64,000 nucleotides of DNA. It comes from Fluctibacter corallii (GTDB lineage: Bacteria > Pseudomonadota > Gammaproteobacteria > Enterobacterales > Alteromonadaceae). Below are positions 1 through 10,400 of this stretch, piece after piece; the stretch's first letter is position 1; each line of letters starts with the position of its first letter. The notes below the pieces were generated by a model. The model saw only the letters and a list, made by a program, of their open reading frames with translations, made no database searches and was not told where the DNA came from. A program made the position numbers and the translations under genes. The DNA lies in NCBI RefSeq assembly GCF_025751585.1, contig NZ_JAOWKX010000003.1, positions 1 through 64,000 on the forward strand, written 5' to 3'.

Positions 1-1051
<1,051 letters not shown>

Positions 1052-1074
1052 TACCACAAGGAAGCGTTTATCTC

Positions 1075-1785
1075 GTGATTAAGTTTGAGCAGGTCAGTAA
1101 AACCTATCCGGGGGGGCAACAAGCCCTCAGAAAAGTGAGTTTTCATATTGAACCGGGAGAAATGGCATTTCTGACCGGTCATTCTGGCGCGGGTAAAAGT
1201 ACCTTGCTTAAATTGATTAGCATAATGGAACGCCCAACAGTCGGAAATGTGCTTATCAATGGGCATGATTTGAACCAGATTCACCGACGTCAAATCGCCT
1301 ATATTCGACGTGATATTGGTATGATTTTTCAAAGCCATCAATTATTGATGGATAAATCTGTTTTTGACAATGTCGCGCTGCCACTTGTCATTGAAGGCTA
1401 CTCAAGAAAAGAGATCACCAAACGGGTTGATGCAGCCCTGGAAATGGTTGGATTAAGAGATAAAGTGAAATGCTTGCCAATCACCTTGTCTGGCGGTGAA
1501 CAGCAGCGAGTAGGTATTGCGCGGGCAGTCATTAATAAACCCCCCTTGCTGCTGGCTGACGAACCCACGGGTAACCTTGATCCTAAATTGTCGATGGAAA
1601 TCATTCGTTTGTTCGAAGATTTTAATCAGGCTGGCGTGTCAGTATTCATCGCTACCCATGATTTAGGATTAATTGCTCGCATGAAATACCGCACGTTAAC
1701 GCTAAAAAGTGGCATGATGATCACAGATGGCCTGAGTGAAGATTGGCAGGAAGAGGAATCTAGCGGCCTGCAAGGTGAATTATGA
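1075..1785 (+). CDS. ftsE: Cell division ATP-binding protein FtsE
   Basis: ABC-type ATPase that works with the membrane protein FtsX at the divisome, coupling ATP hydrolysis to activation of septal peptidoglycan hydrolases. The 236-residue product has Walker [10 protein letters not shown], signature LSGGEQQR, Walker [13 protein letters not shown] and the switch histidine in IATHD. The start is GTG, with an AAGGA-like Shine-Dalgarno sequence upstream. It overlaps ftsX by four bases (ATGA), which suggests translational coupling. Length and motifs match the family. Confidence 0.97.
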   Translation: MIKFEQVSKTYPGGQQALRKVSFHIEPGEMAFLTGHSGAGKSTLLKLISIMERPTVGNVLINGHDLNQIHRRQIAYIRRDIGMIFQSHQLLMDKSVFDNVALPLVIEGYSRKEITKRVDAALEMVGLRDKVKCLPITLSGGEQQRVGIARAVINKPPLLLADEPTGNLDPKLSMEIIRLFEDFNQAGVSVFIATHDLGLIARMKYRTLTLKSGMMITDGLSEDWQEEESSGLQGEL

Positions 1786-2762
1786 GTATTTTGTTTAAAG
1801 GTCGCGCGCAAGGCGCACATGATAGTGTGGTGTCGTTGCCACAAAAAATTCAAATGTTTTTTGTCGCGCATTTGCGCCAAGCATTGTCTAGCCTCGGCGA
1901 AATTTGGCGTACGCCCGTTGCCAGTTTAATGACCATAGGCGTACTTGGGCTAAGCATCACATTACCGGGGACGCTTTATATCTTGGTTAAAAATGCAGAG
2001 CAGGTGAGTGCGGGGTGGCAGCAAGCCTCAGAAATCTCGTTGTTTCTGCACAAGCGAACGTCGGACGCTGAAGCACAACAGTTGATGAAGCGATTGTCTT
2101 TGTGGTCTGAAATTGACGAAGTGACATATATTCCAGCTGCTGAGGCATTAGAAGAATTCAAGATGTTGTCTGGATTTGGTGATGCTATCGCCTATTTAGA
2201 TGAAAACCCCATACCTGATGTGATCTTAGTTGCACCCACTTCCAAACATGCTGGGCCAACCGCGGCTAGGCTTTTACTGGATAAGTTAAGAAAAGAAAGA
2301 GAAGTCGAAATAGGCAAGCTTGATATTGAGTGGTTAGAGCGCCTACATGCATTTTTGTCTCTGGCAAAAGAGCTTGTCACTATTATTGCGTTGCTGCTTT
2401 TCCTTTCGGTGATTTTAATTATTGGGAACACGATTCGACTGAATATTCTCAGTAAACGTGATGAGATTTTGGTTATGAAGCTGGTGGGCGCTACCGACAG
2501 CTTTATTCAGCGCCCTTTCCTATATACAGGTGTATGGTACGGGTTACTCGGCGCCTTAATTGCGTGGATTACTGTAGCCATTTTACTTTTCTGGATGGAG
2601 TCAAGTATTCAAGATATCAGTGCGCTTTATCAGAAAAATATCAATATTACTGGCCTCGATGGGCACGCTTTGCTTGTTATGCTGGGGTGCTCAGTAGCGT
2701 TAGGGTTGGCGGGCTCAGCAATATCTGTACAGCGCCATGTTAAAGAAATAGAACCCAAGTAG
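1782..2762 (+). CDS. ftsX: Cell division permease-like protein FtsX
   Basis: Inner-membrane partner of FtsE that transmits the ATPase cycle to periplasmic amidase activators. The 326-residue product has a cytoplasmic N-terminus, a first membrane segment near residues 48-70, a periplasmic domain to about residue 190, and three more membrane segments toward the C-terminus (including ELVTIIALLLFLSVILIIG). This is the usual four-segment FtsX topology. It overlaps ftsE by four bases. In E. coli rpoH follows directly. Here two minus-strand genes lie between ftsX and rpoH. Confidence 0.96.
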   Translation: MSILFKGRAQGAHDSVVSLPQKIQMFFVAHLRQALSSLGEIWRTPVASLMTIGVLGLSITLPGTLYILVKNAEQVSAGWQQASEISLFLHKRTSDAEAQQLMKRLSLWSEIDEVTYIPAAEALEEFKMLSGFGDAIAYLDENPIPDVILVAPTSKHAGPTAARLLLDKLRKEREVEIGKLDIEWLERLHAFLSLAKELVTIIALLLFLSVILIIGNTIRLNILSKRDEILVMKLVGATDSFIQRPFLYTGVWYGLLGALIAWITVAILLFWMESSIQDISALYQKNINITGLDGHALLVMLGCSVALGLAGSAISVQRHVKEIEPK

Positions 2763-2785
2763 CTAACAATAAAGGCTAGAGCGCC

Positions 2786-2818
2786 AGAAAGTAGGGCATT
2801 TTGGTTATCCCACTTTCT
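2786..2818. other. Imperfect hairpin between convergent ftsX and the EAL-HDOD gene
   Basis: AGAAAGTAGGG pairs with CCCACTTTCT across a 12-base loop with one bulged A. It lies between the ftsX stop and the stop of the convergent EAL-HDOD gene. Neither strand has a clear run of T after the stem, so it is at best a weak bidirectional terminator. Confidence 0.3.
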
Positions 2819-2845
2819 TAGCGAGTGCCAAGGTATTTGGAATGT

Positions 2846-4093
2846 TTAACTGGTTCTTCGCGTCTTGGTCACAGGAAAGTGTGAAGACAAGGTCTGTCGC
2901 ACGCTATTTCCCCACACAATGGCTTCGTTAAATAAACTGTGACAGTGTGCTTGCTCCATCATTAACATATCTGAAGCGCGTTTGACCTTCAGCCAAGTTG
3001 CACTCTCGAATGCTTTTGCCAGCGCTAGATAGATTGCCAATTGATTTTGCCCGCCGCATAGTGCGTGTTTCACCTCTTCTACAATGGGAAGTTGTGATAC
3101 GGCATCGTGCATGCGTTGATCGAGTAGTGCATCTAATAGTGAGAATAGTCCAGTTAAGAAACCCAATGGAGGATTATCTCCCACGCATTTTTCTCGCGCT
3201 AATAAGTCGCAGAATTTAGCTCTCACTAAAGACAGGTGCAACAGTTCCAGTGGTTTGTCGTCCGCGAGATTTGCAAGTGCCAATAATGCGATAAACTTCT
3301 TCACTTCAACCTCGCCCATGTAGGTTAATGCGTGTTTTAGCGAGGTGATTTTGTGGCGCTTATTAACCAGTGGATTATTGATAAAGCGCAGCAACATGTA
3401 AGACAATCCCGCGTCTTTTTCAATGATTTCATTGACTGCTGACACGTCGAATGACGACTTATTACATTCAGAAATCAAACTCGTTAGCGAGAGCTTGGAA
3501 GAAGGGAGCGGCTTCTTGTTGTAGGCCTGTGGGCGTGAGAAAAAATAGCCTTGAAAATAATCAAATCCTAAGTCAACACATTGCTCAAATGACGCGGGCG
3601 TATCAACGTGTTCGGCTATTAACTTAACGCCATTGTCTTTCCACATTGAAATGTTATCGCCATTATGAGCAACAGGATGACGCATCACGTCTAATTTAAC
3701 GATATCGACAAAAGGCAGTAGCAGCTTTGATTGGTTAATATCGTCGAGATGATCGAGTGCGATTTTGAACCCTTGATCTTTTGCGCGCTTGCAAGAGTTA
3801 ACTAATTCATCGTCGACATTGCCTAGATGATCAACTTCTACCACGATGTTGTTGGGATCTAAGATTTCAGGAAGCCCGTTAAGTAATGTGGTTTTATCAA
3901 AGTTAATAAATGCCTGTTTTTGGCAAGAAATATCTTCTAGATTGAGCTTGAGTATCTCTTTACTTGATGGTGAAGCGTCGTCATCGAGTGATTCTGGAAA
4001 GCAGTCGTTTACCCCATTACGGAATAAAAGTTCGTAGGCGAAGACTTCTTTTTTGCCCGTTAAAATGGGCTGACGAGCGATGAACGCAAACAT
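2846..4093 (-). CDS. EAL-HDOD domain protein (CdgJ/YuxH-like), degenerate EAL
   Basis: 415-residue cytoplasmic protein with an N-terminal EAL-like domain (residues about 3-200) and a C-terminal HDOD domain (about 205-400). Proteins of this type, such as Vibrio CdgJ, act in motility and cyclic-di-GMP signalling. The EAL signature reads YELLFRNG. The usual metal-binding LDDFGTGYSS segment is replaced by ALDHLDD, and the ExTE segment reads VEVDHLGN. Loss of these residues makes phosphodiesterase activity unlikely, so a binding or scaffold role is inferred. AAGGA precedes the ATG by seven bases. It is a paralog of the next gene on the same strand, most clearly in HDOD (shared ITSLKHALTYMGEVEVKK, with F for Y in the paralog). 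Confidence 0.85.
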   Translation of the reverse strand: MFAFIARQPILTGKKEVFAYELLFRNGVNDCFPESLDDDASPSSKEILKLNLEDISCQKQAFINFDKTTLLNGLPEILDPNNIVVEVDHLGNVDDELVNSCKRAKDQGFKIALDHLDDINQSKLLLPFVDIVKLDVMRHPVAHNGDNISMWKDNGVKLIAEHVDTPASFEQCVDLGFDYFQGYFFSRPQAYNKKPLPSSKLSLTSLISECNKSSFDVSAVNEIIEKDAGLSYMLLRFINNPLVNKRHKITSLKHALTYMGEVEVKKFIALLALANLADDKPLELLHLSLVRAKFCDLLAREKCVGDNPPLGFLTGLFSLLDALLDQRMHDAVSQLPIVEEVKHALCGGQNQLAIYLALAKAFESATWLKVKRASDMLMMEQAHCHSLFNEAIVWGNSVRQTLSSHFPVTKTRRTS

Positions 4094-4348
4094 GACATAT
4101 CCTTTAGTTCAATTCGTTCTTATTATTTTTAATCCTGATCGAGAATACGTTCGCCAAAAATAAAGAGTGGGCGCAGCGACCAAGTTGTGTCGTTTTTTTG
4201 CATCATAGCCTTAAAGAATATGAATTAAAAGTTATACGTAAAGAACCAAATTCAAGTAATGATAACGAGCGAATGTTAGCACTTACTACGAAGTTAATAT
4301 TTGATATCACGCTACCTCGAATACTGATCTGGAGATAGGGCAATAGTA

Positions 4349-5569
4349 TTATTTTTTGATTGCATTGGTCATGGCGTAACTCCACTTAATAGACTCGTTG
4401 TAGAAACTATGTATTAGCCGTTGATCAAGGTTAAGTTTGGTCGATAGTCGCTTGACACTGCTCCAATTTCCTTCTTCGAATGCTCTAGCCAAAGAAAGAT
4501 AAATCTTTAACGTATTTTCAATTCCCAACAAGGCTTGCTTTAGTTCTTCGGAAAGAGGAATTCGCTCTAATAAGTCTTGCATTGTGTGGTCTAACATTGC
4601 ATCAAGAAGAGACAGTAATCCTACTAAAAATCCCTTCGGCGGGTTGTCATGATCGTTACGAAAGCGAGCGACTAGCTCGCAGAATTTAGCGCGCACCAGA
4701 GAGAGTTGAACCAGTTGCATGGGTTTATTGTCTGCCAAATTAGCCAGTGCTAATAACGCGACAAACTTCTTAACTTCCACCTCTCCCATAAACGTAAGTG
4801 CGTGTTTTAACGAGGTGATTTTGGTTCGCTTGTTAATGATTGGGCAGTTAATAAAGCGCAGCAACATGTAAGATAATGCCACATCTCGCGTTAGAATGTC
4901 GTTGATGTAATCAAAGTCAAAATCGGGTTTATTACAGGCTTCTAACAAATCCAGCATGACTTGTTTGGATGCAGAAATGCTCTTTTTCTTCACCAATTCT
5001 GGTTTGGCAAAATGATAGCCCTGAAAAAAATCGAACCCGAGTGCGCTGTATTTATCCAGCTCTTCTGGTGTTTCAATCCGTTCGGCCACCAGAAGTAAAT
5101 TGCGGGCCTTATAGATGGGAGCGTACTCTTCAATCAGTGCGTGTGATGCGGCTTGTACATCAATTTTTATGTAAGTTGCCAGAGGTATTAGTGGCTCCCA
5201 GCGCGATGAAAAATCATAGTCATCTAATGCAAGCGAATAGCCTAGCTGTTTAATTTGTTGACATGCATTGACCAATTCATCGGAAATCTCGACACTTTCG
5301 ACGATTTCAATCACTACGTTTTTAGGGTCTAAAAACGTGGGAAATTGTTTAATGAGCGCGTCTTGGTGGAAGTTTATAAAGGCTAACTGGCCATCAGAAA
5401 TATCTTCGATACCAAGCATTAAATGGTTTTCTGCGAGTAGTTTCGATGTCGCCTCATCCTGCGGAACACCTGGGAATTGATTACTTTCCCCGTTACGGAA
5501 AAGCAACTCGTAAGCGTGCAATGCACCGCTTTTGTCGAGAATAGGTTGTCGTGCGACATAGGCATACAT
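4349..5569 (-). CDS. EAL-HDOD domain protein (CdgJ/YuxH-like), paralog
   Basis: Second member of the tandem EAL-HDOD pair, about 406 residues from the ATG at 5569. That start is chosen because MYAYVARQPILD aligns with MFAFIARQPILT at the start of the paralog. The frame is open further upstream to a TTG at 5602, so a slightly longer product is possible. The EAL part keeps the ELL signature, the Asp pair (ALDDYDF), the IKID lysine and AERIET, but lacks the GTGYSS loop. It is therefore less degenerate than its neighbour but probably also inactive. The HDOD domain (about 205-395) is intact. The 255 bases between the two genes show no further gene. Confidence 0.83.
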   Translation of the reverse strand: MYAYVARQPILDKSGALHAYELLFRNGESNQFPGVPQDEATSKLLAENHLMLGIEDISDGQLAFINFHQDALIKQFPTFLDPKNVVIEIVESVEISDELVNACQQIKQLGYSLALDDYDFSSRWEPLIPLATYIKIDVQAASHALIEEYAPIYKARNLLLVAERIETPEELDKYSALGFDFFQGYHFAKPELVKKKSISASKQVMLDLLEACNKPDFDFDYINDILTRDVALSYMLLRFINCPIINKRTKITSLKHALTFMGEVEVKKFVALLALANLADNKPMQLVQLSLVRAKFCELVARFRNDHDNPPKGFLVGLLSLLDAMLDHTMQDLLERIPLSEELKQALLGIENTLKIYLSLARAFEEGNWSSVKRLSTKLNLDQRLIHSFYNESIKWSYAMTNAIKK

Positions 5570-5708
5570 AGCGTGGTGATTCCTTGTGGTCATCCATTGC
5601 AAATGTTATTACGTATAACATCTTCAAATGATTCCAAGACTCTTCATCGCAAAATCGTTGTGATATGATGATCCAACGTTTTGCTTATTCCAAACTGTAT
5701 AGTAGAAA

Positions 5709-5737
5709 TTGGAATTGTGGTGAAATTTTTTTAAAAT
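5709..5737 (+). promoter_or_regulatory. Candidate sigma70 promoter of rpoH
   Basis: TTGGAA (5709-5714) and TAAAAT (5732-5737) are separated by 17 bases and lie about 85 bases before the rpoH ATG. The hexamers are close to consensus. The region is very AT-rich, so chance matches are possible. Other promoters of the kind known for rpoH (for example sigmaE) cannot be excluded. Confidence 0.4.
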
Positions 5738-5821
5738 TTTGCGGTCTATTAAACGGTGTAGTCATAGCGATCTCTATTTGGCTTTGCTACACTCGTGGAC
5801 TGGAAAAATAACGAGGTGAAC

Positions 5822-6670
5822 ATGAGCACAAACATGCAAATGGCATTAAGCGTCCCTCAGGGCGGAAGCATTGAAAGCTACATCCAAGCGGTGAGCAGTA
5901 TCAATATGCTTACAGCTGATGAAGAGCGTAGTCTTGCAGAACGTTTGTACAACGAGGGTGATTTAGAAGCAGCGAGAAAGCTGGTAATGTCACACCTTAG
6001 GTTTGTTGTGCATATTGCGAAATCGTACTCGGGATACGGATTGCCCCAAGCAGACCTCATTCAGGAAGGCAATATTGGTTTAATGAAAGCGGTCAAGCGT
6101 TTCGACCCAGCAGTGGGCGTTCGCTTAGTCTCTTTTGCCGTACATTGGATTAAAGCTGAAATCCACGAGTTTGTTTTACGCAACTGGCGTATCGTAAAAG
6201 TGGCGACAACCAAAGCACAGCGTAAGCTTTTCTTTAACCTTAGAAAAGCAAAGAAGCGTTTGGGTTGGTTTACTCATGAAGAAGTGCAGAAAGTGGCAGA
6301 AGAGCTAGGTGTAAGCACCAAAGAGGTTCTGCAAATGGAAGCTCGAATGAGTAGTCAGGATCAAGCTTTTGATCTTGGTGCTGACGACGACGATAGCGGA
6401 AACTTTGCCCCAGCACAGTACTTAGAAGATAAAAGCACTGATGTTGAAAAAGAAGTCATCAACGCTGACTGGGATAAGAACGCCACCGATCGTTTGTATT
6501 CAGCTATCAAAACACTTGATGAGCGAAGCCAGCATATTATTCAAACACGATGGTTGGCCGATGATAAAACCACACTTCAAGATTTGGCTGATAAATATCA
6601 AGTATCGGCAGAGCGTGTTCGCCAAATCGAAAAGAATGCAATGAAGAAATTGCAAGCCGCGATGGTTTAG
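5822..6670 (+). CDS. rpoH: RNA polymerase sigma factor RpoH (sigma32)
   Basis: Heat-shock sigma factor of 282 residues (E. coli 284). The ATG at 5822 is chosen over an upstream in-frame GTG at 5795, because AGGTGA precedes it and [15 protein letters not shown] matches the family N-terminus. Visible landmarks are region 2 with [19 protein letters not shown] and [20 protein letters not shown], the RpoH box ([17 protein letters not shown]), and the region 4 helix-turn-helix near the C-terminus ([19 protein letters not shown]). A rho-independent terminator follows. It probably drives the hslVU promoter noted at 20847. Confidence 0.97.
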   Translation: MSTNMQMALSVPQGGSIESYIQAVSSINMLTADEERSLAERLYNEGDLEAARKLVMSHLRFVVHIAKSYSGYGLPQADLIQEGNIGLMKAVKRFDPAVGVRLVSFAVHWIKAEIHEFVLRNWRIVKVATTKAQRKLFFNLRKAKKRLGWFTHEEVQKVAEELGVSTKEVLQMEARMSSQDQAFDLGADDDDSGNFAPAQYLEDKSTDVEKEVINADWDKNATDRLYSAIKTLDERSQHIIQTRWLADDKTTLQDLADKYQVSAERVRQIEKNAMKKLQAAMV

Positions 6671-6701
6671 TTTTTAGTTCCCGGCATTGATGTATTTTTT
6701 G

Positions 6702-6730
6702 AAACCCCGCTTATAGCGGGGTTTTTTGTT
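6702..6730 (+). terminator. Rho-independent terminator after rpoH
   Basis: AAACCCCGC, loop TTATA, GCGGGGTTTT and a further T-run. A nine-pair GC-rich stem and T tract 35 bases after the rpoH stop. Confidence 0.92.
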
Positions 6731-6813
6731 ATTAGGCAATTGCTTCGAATTTGAATAGTGATAACGAGGTTGCAATTGTTGGCTGTGTTACTTTCTTGCT
6801 GTTCTATTAATTG

Positions 6814-7443
6814 TTAGATATGCCCAGATTCGTTAATCCTAAACCAGCCAGTTACTGAGTAACGATCGCGTTTAGATGGCAATACTTCGTGGGGAAAGTC
6901 TTCACTCAAAAAAAGTACGGTCGTGGCGAACTCAGGCGCGATGGAGACAGATTGATTATTGGGGAGATACAGAATCATTTCGCCACCATCGTCTTGCGAC
7001 CAACTTTTATTGAGGTAGTTAATTAACGTTAGCTTTCGATTACTTTTGCCTCTGAATGCATCCACATGCTTTTTGTAAAAATCACCTTGGCGATAATGGG
7101 CATAGTGGCCTTCAAACGAAAATAAGCCCATGTACAAATACCGATTCATCGCGGTTTGAATATTACTTGTCCAATCTAACCAAATAGCTTCTGCTTGGGT
7201 TTGGCCGTTAAACCAATGAATTTGGTCGCGCCTTATCGTTTTATTCTGCGTGTTATCTGTTTCGCGTCCAATACTGGCTTCGTGAAAATGTGATTGTTGC
7301 AATGCTTGTACTTCATCTAGTAATGCTTGTGCAATGGGCTGAGGTAAGGAATGAGGGGCGATAAAGTAACCCTGTGAATGAATCGCATCGACAGCATTTT
7401 CGAGGAAACGTTGAATATCATCGGTTTCTTTGCAGGTAATCAT
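6814..7443 (-). CDS. 2OG-Fe(II) oxygenase, prolyl hydroxylase-like
   Basis: About 209 residues from the ATG at 7443. An upstream in-frame TTG at 7464 is possible, and neither start has a clear Shine-Dalgarno sequence. The C-terminal half carries the double-stranded beta-helix signature of 2-oxoglutarate/iron dioxygenases: HVDAF (HxD iron ligands), a distal histidine in PHEVLP and the 2OG-binding arginine in DRYSVTGWF. This resembles SM-20/P4Hc family proteins that hydroxylate protein side chains. The substrate is unknown. It stands alone between rpoH and the yiiD-like gene, with no evident operon partner. Confidence 0.82.
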   Translation of the reverse strand: MITCKETDDIQRFLENAVDAIHSQGYFIAPHSLPQPIAQALLDEVQALQQSHFHEASIGRETDNTQNKTIRRDQIHWFNGQTQAEAIWLDWTSNIQTAMNRYLYMGLFSFEGHYAHYRQGDFYKKHVDAFRGKSNRKLTLINYLNKSWSQDDGGEMILYLPNNQSVSIAPEFATTVLFLSEDFPHEVLPSKRDRYSVTGWFRINESGHI

Positions 7444-7656
7444 ACCGTATATATGGTGAAACAAGTGTAATGGGGAAAGTTTACACGAATCTTATCTTTA
7501 TCAGAATACTCTGAGCTCCCTGTATTCGTAGTAATCGATACATGATCGGTACCATTATTCAGTCGCTACGTCGAGTTATTGGTTCCTCACACCTCCACGG
7601 CTTAAAGCAGATCAGGACTTGAAAGAGTGTATATAGCGCACTGTCGGTGAATAAAA

Positions 7657-8568
7657 TCAATCTGACTTAGCTTGCTCAGGCAATACCCAATATATGCCTT
7701 TAAACTCAGCGACTGGATTGTCACCGTCAAGTATATCAACCTGAAGTTTGATCCGGCACTTGCTGCCTCGCGTGAGCCGATCAAATTTGCCATCAATTGA
7801 TTCTATGTTACACAGGGCACGAGGTTGCATGGTAATAGGTTTGTGGTAGTGAATATCACCATCGCCCAGAACGATTTCCCCCATAAGGCCTTTTTCTTTC
7901 AACTTTAAAAATATCATCCCCCACCCAGTCAGTGTGGCTAGAGAGAATATGCTTCCAGCGAACATAGTGCCGTGCAAGTTGATATTCTTATTTAGAGATG
8001 CACGAGTTTCGAATGTGTTGCCTGTATATTGATGTAGCTTAATGCCCATTTGTTCTGAGATGGGAATGGTATCGTGCCAGGTTTTTTGTAATTCGTTGCA
8101 CCATTGTGGATGTAAAAGAATCTTATTAACGTCTGTGAGGCGTTTAACCATTTGTTGGCGTTTAAGTTGTCCTAGTTCTGCGGGCGCTTCACTTTCGATT
8201 TCGAATCCACAAGCCTGAAAGAAGTGGATCGAAATTTCTCTGCTGTTAGTGACCAAACGAATCGCACCTTGATCTCTAGCGACATTTTCTAAAGCAGAGA
8301 GAATCAATTTACCTAACCCCTTACCCTGCGCACTCGGAGACACCGCAATATGGCGAATTTGCGCTTCTTCAGCCGTGTTCATGTGTACGCGCCCAATTGC
8401 AACAATATTACCCTTAGCGTCTTTTACCACGCGATGCTCAGCCACCGCTTCGTATTCATCTTTTTCGGAGCCTTGCGGATAATTCCAAGGCTTTCTTAAC
8501 ATCTCCCAGCGAAAGTGGAAATAATGCTCGAAATCCTCGTCAGTGTTGGGCGTGTCAATTCTATACAT
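7657..8568 (-). CDS. yiiD: GNAT acetyltransferase fused to hotdog thioesterase-like domain (YiiD-like)
   Basis: 303 residues with an N-terminal GNAT domain (about 1-140; acetyl-CoA loop motif PSAQGKGLGKLIL) and a C-terminal YiiD-type hotdog domain (about 155-298; NINLHGTMFAGSIFSLATLTGWG). The order GNAT then thioesterase-like is that of E. coli YiiD, which also lies beside dtd. Here it is 97 bases downstream of dtd on the same strand, so the neighbourhood supports the assignment. The substrate is unknown. Confidence 0.88.
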   Translation of the reverse strand: MYRIDTPNTDEDFEHYFHFRWEMLRKPWNYPQGSEKDEYEAVAEHRVVKDAKGNIVAIGRVHMNTAEEAQIRHIAVSPSAQGKGLGKLILSALENVARDQGAIRLVTNSREISIHFFQACGFEIESEAPAELGQLKRQQMVKRLTDVNKILLHPQWCNELQKTWHDTIPISEQMGIKLHQYTGNTFETRASLNKNINLHGTMFAGSIFSLATLTGWGMIFLKLKEKGLMGEIVLGDGDIHYHKPITMQPRALCNIESIDGKFDRLTRGSKCRIKLQVDILDGDNPVAEFKGIYWVLPEQAKSD

Positions 8569-8665
8569 AAACCGCTACAGTCCTTCCATCAATTGAGTAA
8601 GGTGAAAATTTGAAGCCTCACAGGCTATTAAATAGCACTGAGAGAATGCTGGCAAGTCGAGATAA

Positions 8666-9103
8666 TTACATGTTTAGGTGAAAGGTAACAGGCCCATCGT
8701 TTTGTAAGAATACTTGCATATCGGCCCCAAAGCGGCCAGTTTCACATTTTACACCCATGTTGCGAATATAAGAGATAAAAGCGTCATACATGGCTTTTCC
8801 ATGCTCAGGAGATGCCCCTGATGAAAAGCTAGGACGATTTCCCTTCATTGTATCAGCCACTAATGTGAATTGAGATACAACCAGTAGTTCGCCCTTGACT
8901 TGTTGAAGGTTCAGATTCATTTTTCCGTTGTCGTCTTCAAAGATACGGTAGTTGAGTACTTTATCTGCCAACCGCTTCATCTTGTCGGTGGTGTCATCTT
9001 TTTCCACCCCTAAAAACAACAATATTCCAGTATCAATTTGACCGGTTATATCTTTGTCTACCTCGACACGGGCATGTTTTACGCGTTGTATTAGTCCTAT
9101 CAA
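8666..9103 (-). CDS. dtd: D-aminoacyl-tRNA deacylase
   Basis: Hydrolyses D-amino acids (and mischarged glycine) from tRNA, a cytosolic proofreading step. The 145-residue product matches the family length and carries SQFTLVADTMKGNRPSF with the catalytic-site region, and the Gly-cisPro motif in NDGPVTFHL near the C-terminus. The start is TTG (MIGLIQRV matches the family N-terminus), preceded by a purine-rich AAGAGAAG. It begins three bases after the pip stop, so it is probably translated from a pip-dtd transcript. Confidence 0.95.
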   Translation of the reverse strand: MIGLIQRVKHARVEVDKDITGQIDTGILLFLGVEKDDTTDKMKRLADKVLNYRIFEDDNGKMNLNLQQVKGELLVVSQFTLVADTMKGNRPSFSSGASPEHGKAMYDAFISYIRNMGVKCETGRFGADMQVFLQNDGPVTFHLNM

Positions 9104-9106
9104 TCG

Positions 9107-10075
9107 TTACTTCTCTTCTTGGATAAACTTAATCATGGCGTCATTTGCATGGCATACTGCTTCTGCAATTTTAGTTTCTGACAAGCAATGGCCTGCTTCT
9201 GGTACAACGAGCAACTGACCGTTTTTCCATACTTCACTTAACGCATGGGAAGCATTGAGTTTACACACCATGTCGTAGCGTCCATGAACGATTGTGCCAG
9301 GAATATGGCTAATTTTGTGAATGTTATTCAAGATATAATTATCATCAATAAAGCAGCGGTGTTTTACATAATGACATTCCAGTAACGCTAAACTTGTAGC
9401 CACATGTAAATGTTGAGATATGTCTTGTTCGTTCACGTTGGCATGTAATGAAGCAATCTGGTGTTCCCATAATGACCACGCTTTTGTCGCCCGTGTCTTC
9501 TCAAGTTCGTTACCACTCGTGAGTAATTGGTAATATTGCTCAGTAAGGGCTTTGGTTGTACCGGGGTTTCCTGCTACTTCAACAAAATGGGCGTAATGCT
9601 CAGGAAACATCTGTGCGGCAGCCCCATTTTTGCCCATGTACCAATCGTAGTCTTCATCTCGGGCTAAAAAGGTACCGCGTAGCACCAAACCTGATACCGT
9701 TTTGGGTTTACTAATGGCATTGAGCAATGCCAGTGTTGCTCCCCAAGAGCCACCACAGACAATCCACTTTTTTACGTTGGCAAACTTACGGATAGCATCA
9801 ATATCGCTCAATAAGTGATGTGTGGTGTTGTTCTCGGTACTTGCAAATGGCGTAGACTGCCCACATCCTCTTTGATCGAAACTGATAATTCTGAATATGT
9901 CAGGATTAAAAAGAGAACGATAAATGGGAGTGAGGCCACCTCCTGGTCCGCCGTGTATAAAAAGAACAGGATAGCCATTCTCATTGCCAGATTGCTCGAC
10001 GTGCAGTGTATGTCCGTCGCCTGTTTCAATTCGATCACAGCGGTAAGGCTGAATTGCGGGGTATAAATGTGTCAT
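9107..10075 (-). CDS. pip: Proline iminopeptidase (alpha/beta hydrolase, S33)
   Basis: Removes N-terminal proline from peptides. About 322 residues from the ATG at 10075, which has AGGGA upstream. The open frame runs 69 codons further, but that part has no family similarity. Motifs: oxyanion HGGPGGG, DQRGCGQS, nucleophile elbow GGSWGATLAL, acid residue in HGRYDMVC and histidine in EAGHCLSE. Length and motifs fit the Xanthomonas/Neisseria type of prolyl aminopeptidase. The product lacks a signal peptide, so a cytosolic role is expected. Confidence 0.93.
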   Translation of the reverse strand: MTHLYPAIQPYRCDRIETGDGHTLHVEQSGNENGYPVLFIHGGPGGGLTPIYRSLFNPDIFRIISFDQRGCGQSTPFASTENNTTHHLLSDIDAIRKFANVKKWIVCGGSWGATLALLNAISKPKTVSGLVLRGTFLARDEDYDWYMGKNGAAAQMFPEHYAHFVEVAGNPGTTKALTEQYYQLLTSGNELEKTRATKAWSLWEHQIASLHANVNEQDISQHLHVATSLALLECHYVKHRCFIDDNYILNNIHKISHIPGTIVHGRYDMVCKLNASHALSEVWKNGQLLVVPEAGHCLSETKIAEAVCHANDAMIKFIQEEK

Positions 10076-10166
10076 CAATCCCTGTTGTGTATTTGCTTGC
10101 TTTGTTTTAATTTTAATCAGTGAGGAACCTATTTTTTGGTTCCCATTCAATAATATGGAGATAAGT

Positions 10167-10400
10167 ATGGCTGGACAAGGCTCTGGTGGCAACGTTATTG
10201 CTGCACTATGTAACTTTTTTATTCCAGGACTCGGGCAGTTAATCCAAGGGCGAATCATGTCTGCGCTGTTCTTTTTCCTCACGGTGACAGTGTGTTATGC
10301 GTTAGCTGCGACGGTTATTTTGTTCTTTATGTGGTTCTTTGGAGCCATATTTCACCTATGGGCGATAATTGATGCTGCCCGCTACAGAGGAGTGCCTTAA
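10167..10400 (+). CDS. Small two-segment membrane protein, unknown function
   Basis: 77 residues from the ATG at 10167, which has GGAG six bases upstream. An in-frame ATG at 10155 lacks one. A short Gly-rich N-terminus is followed by FFIPGLGQLIQGR, a motif typical of small TM2-like membrane proteins, and two hydrophobic segments (about 31-62). Its stop overlaps the start of the next gene by one base (TAATG), so the two are very likely translationally coupled. No function can be assigned. Confidence 0.8.
   Translation: MAGQGSGGNVIAALCNFFIPGLGQLIQGRIMSALFFFLTVTVCYALAATVILFFMWFFGAIFHLWAIIDAARYRGVP

Noticed and set aside
9808..10066. Frames of 76 and 83 codons inside pip
   Set aside because: Both lie in other frames of a well-supported alpha/beta hydrolase gene and show no family features.
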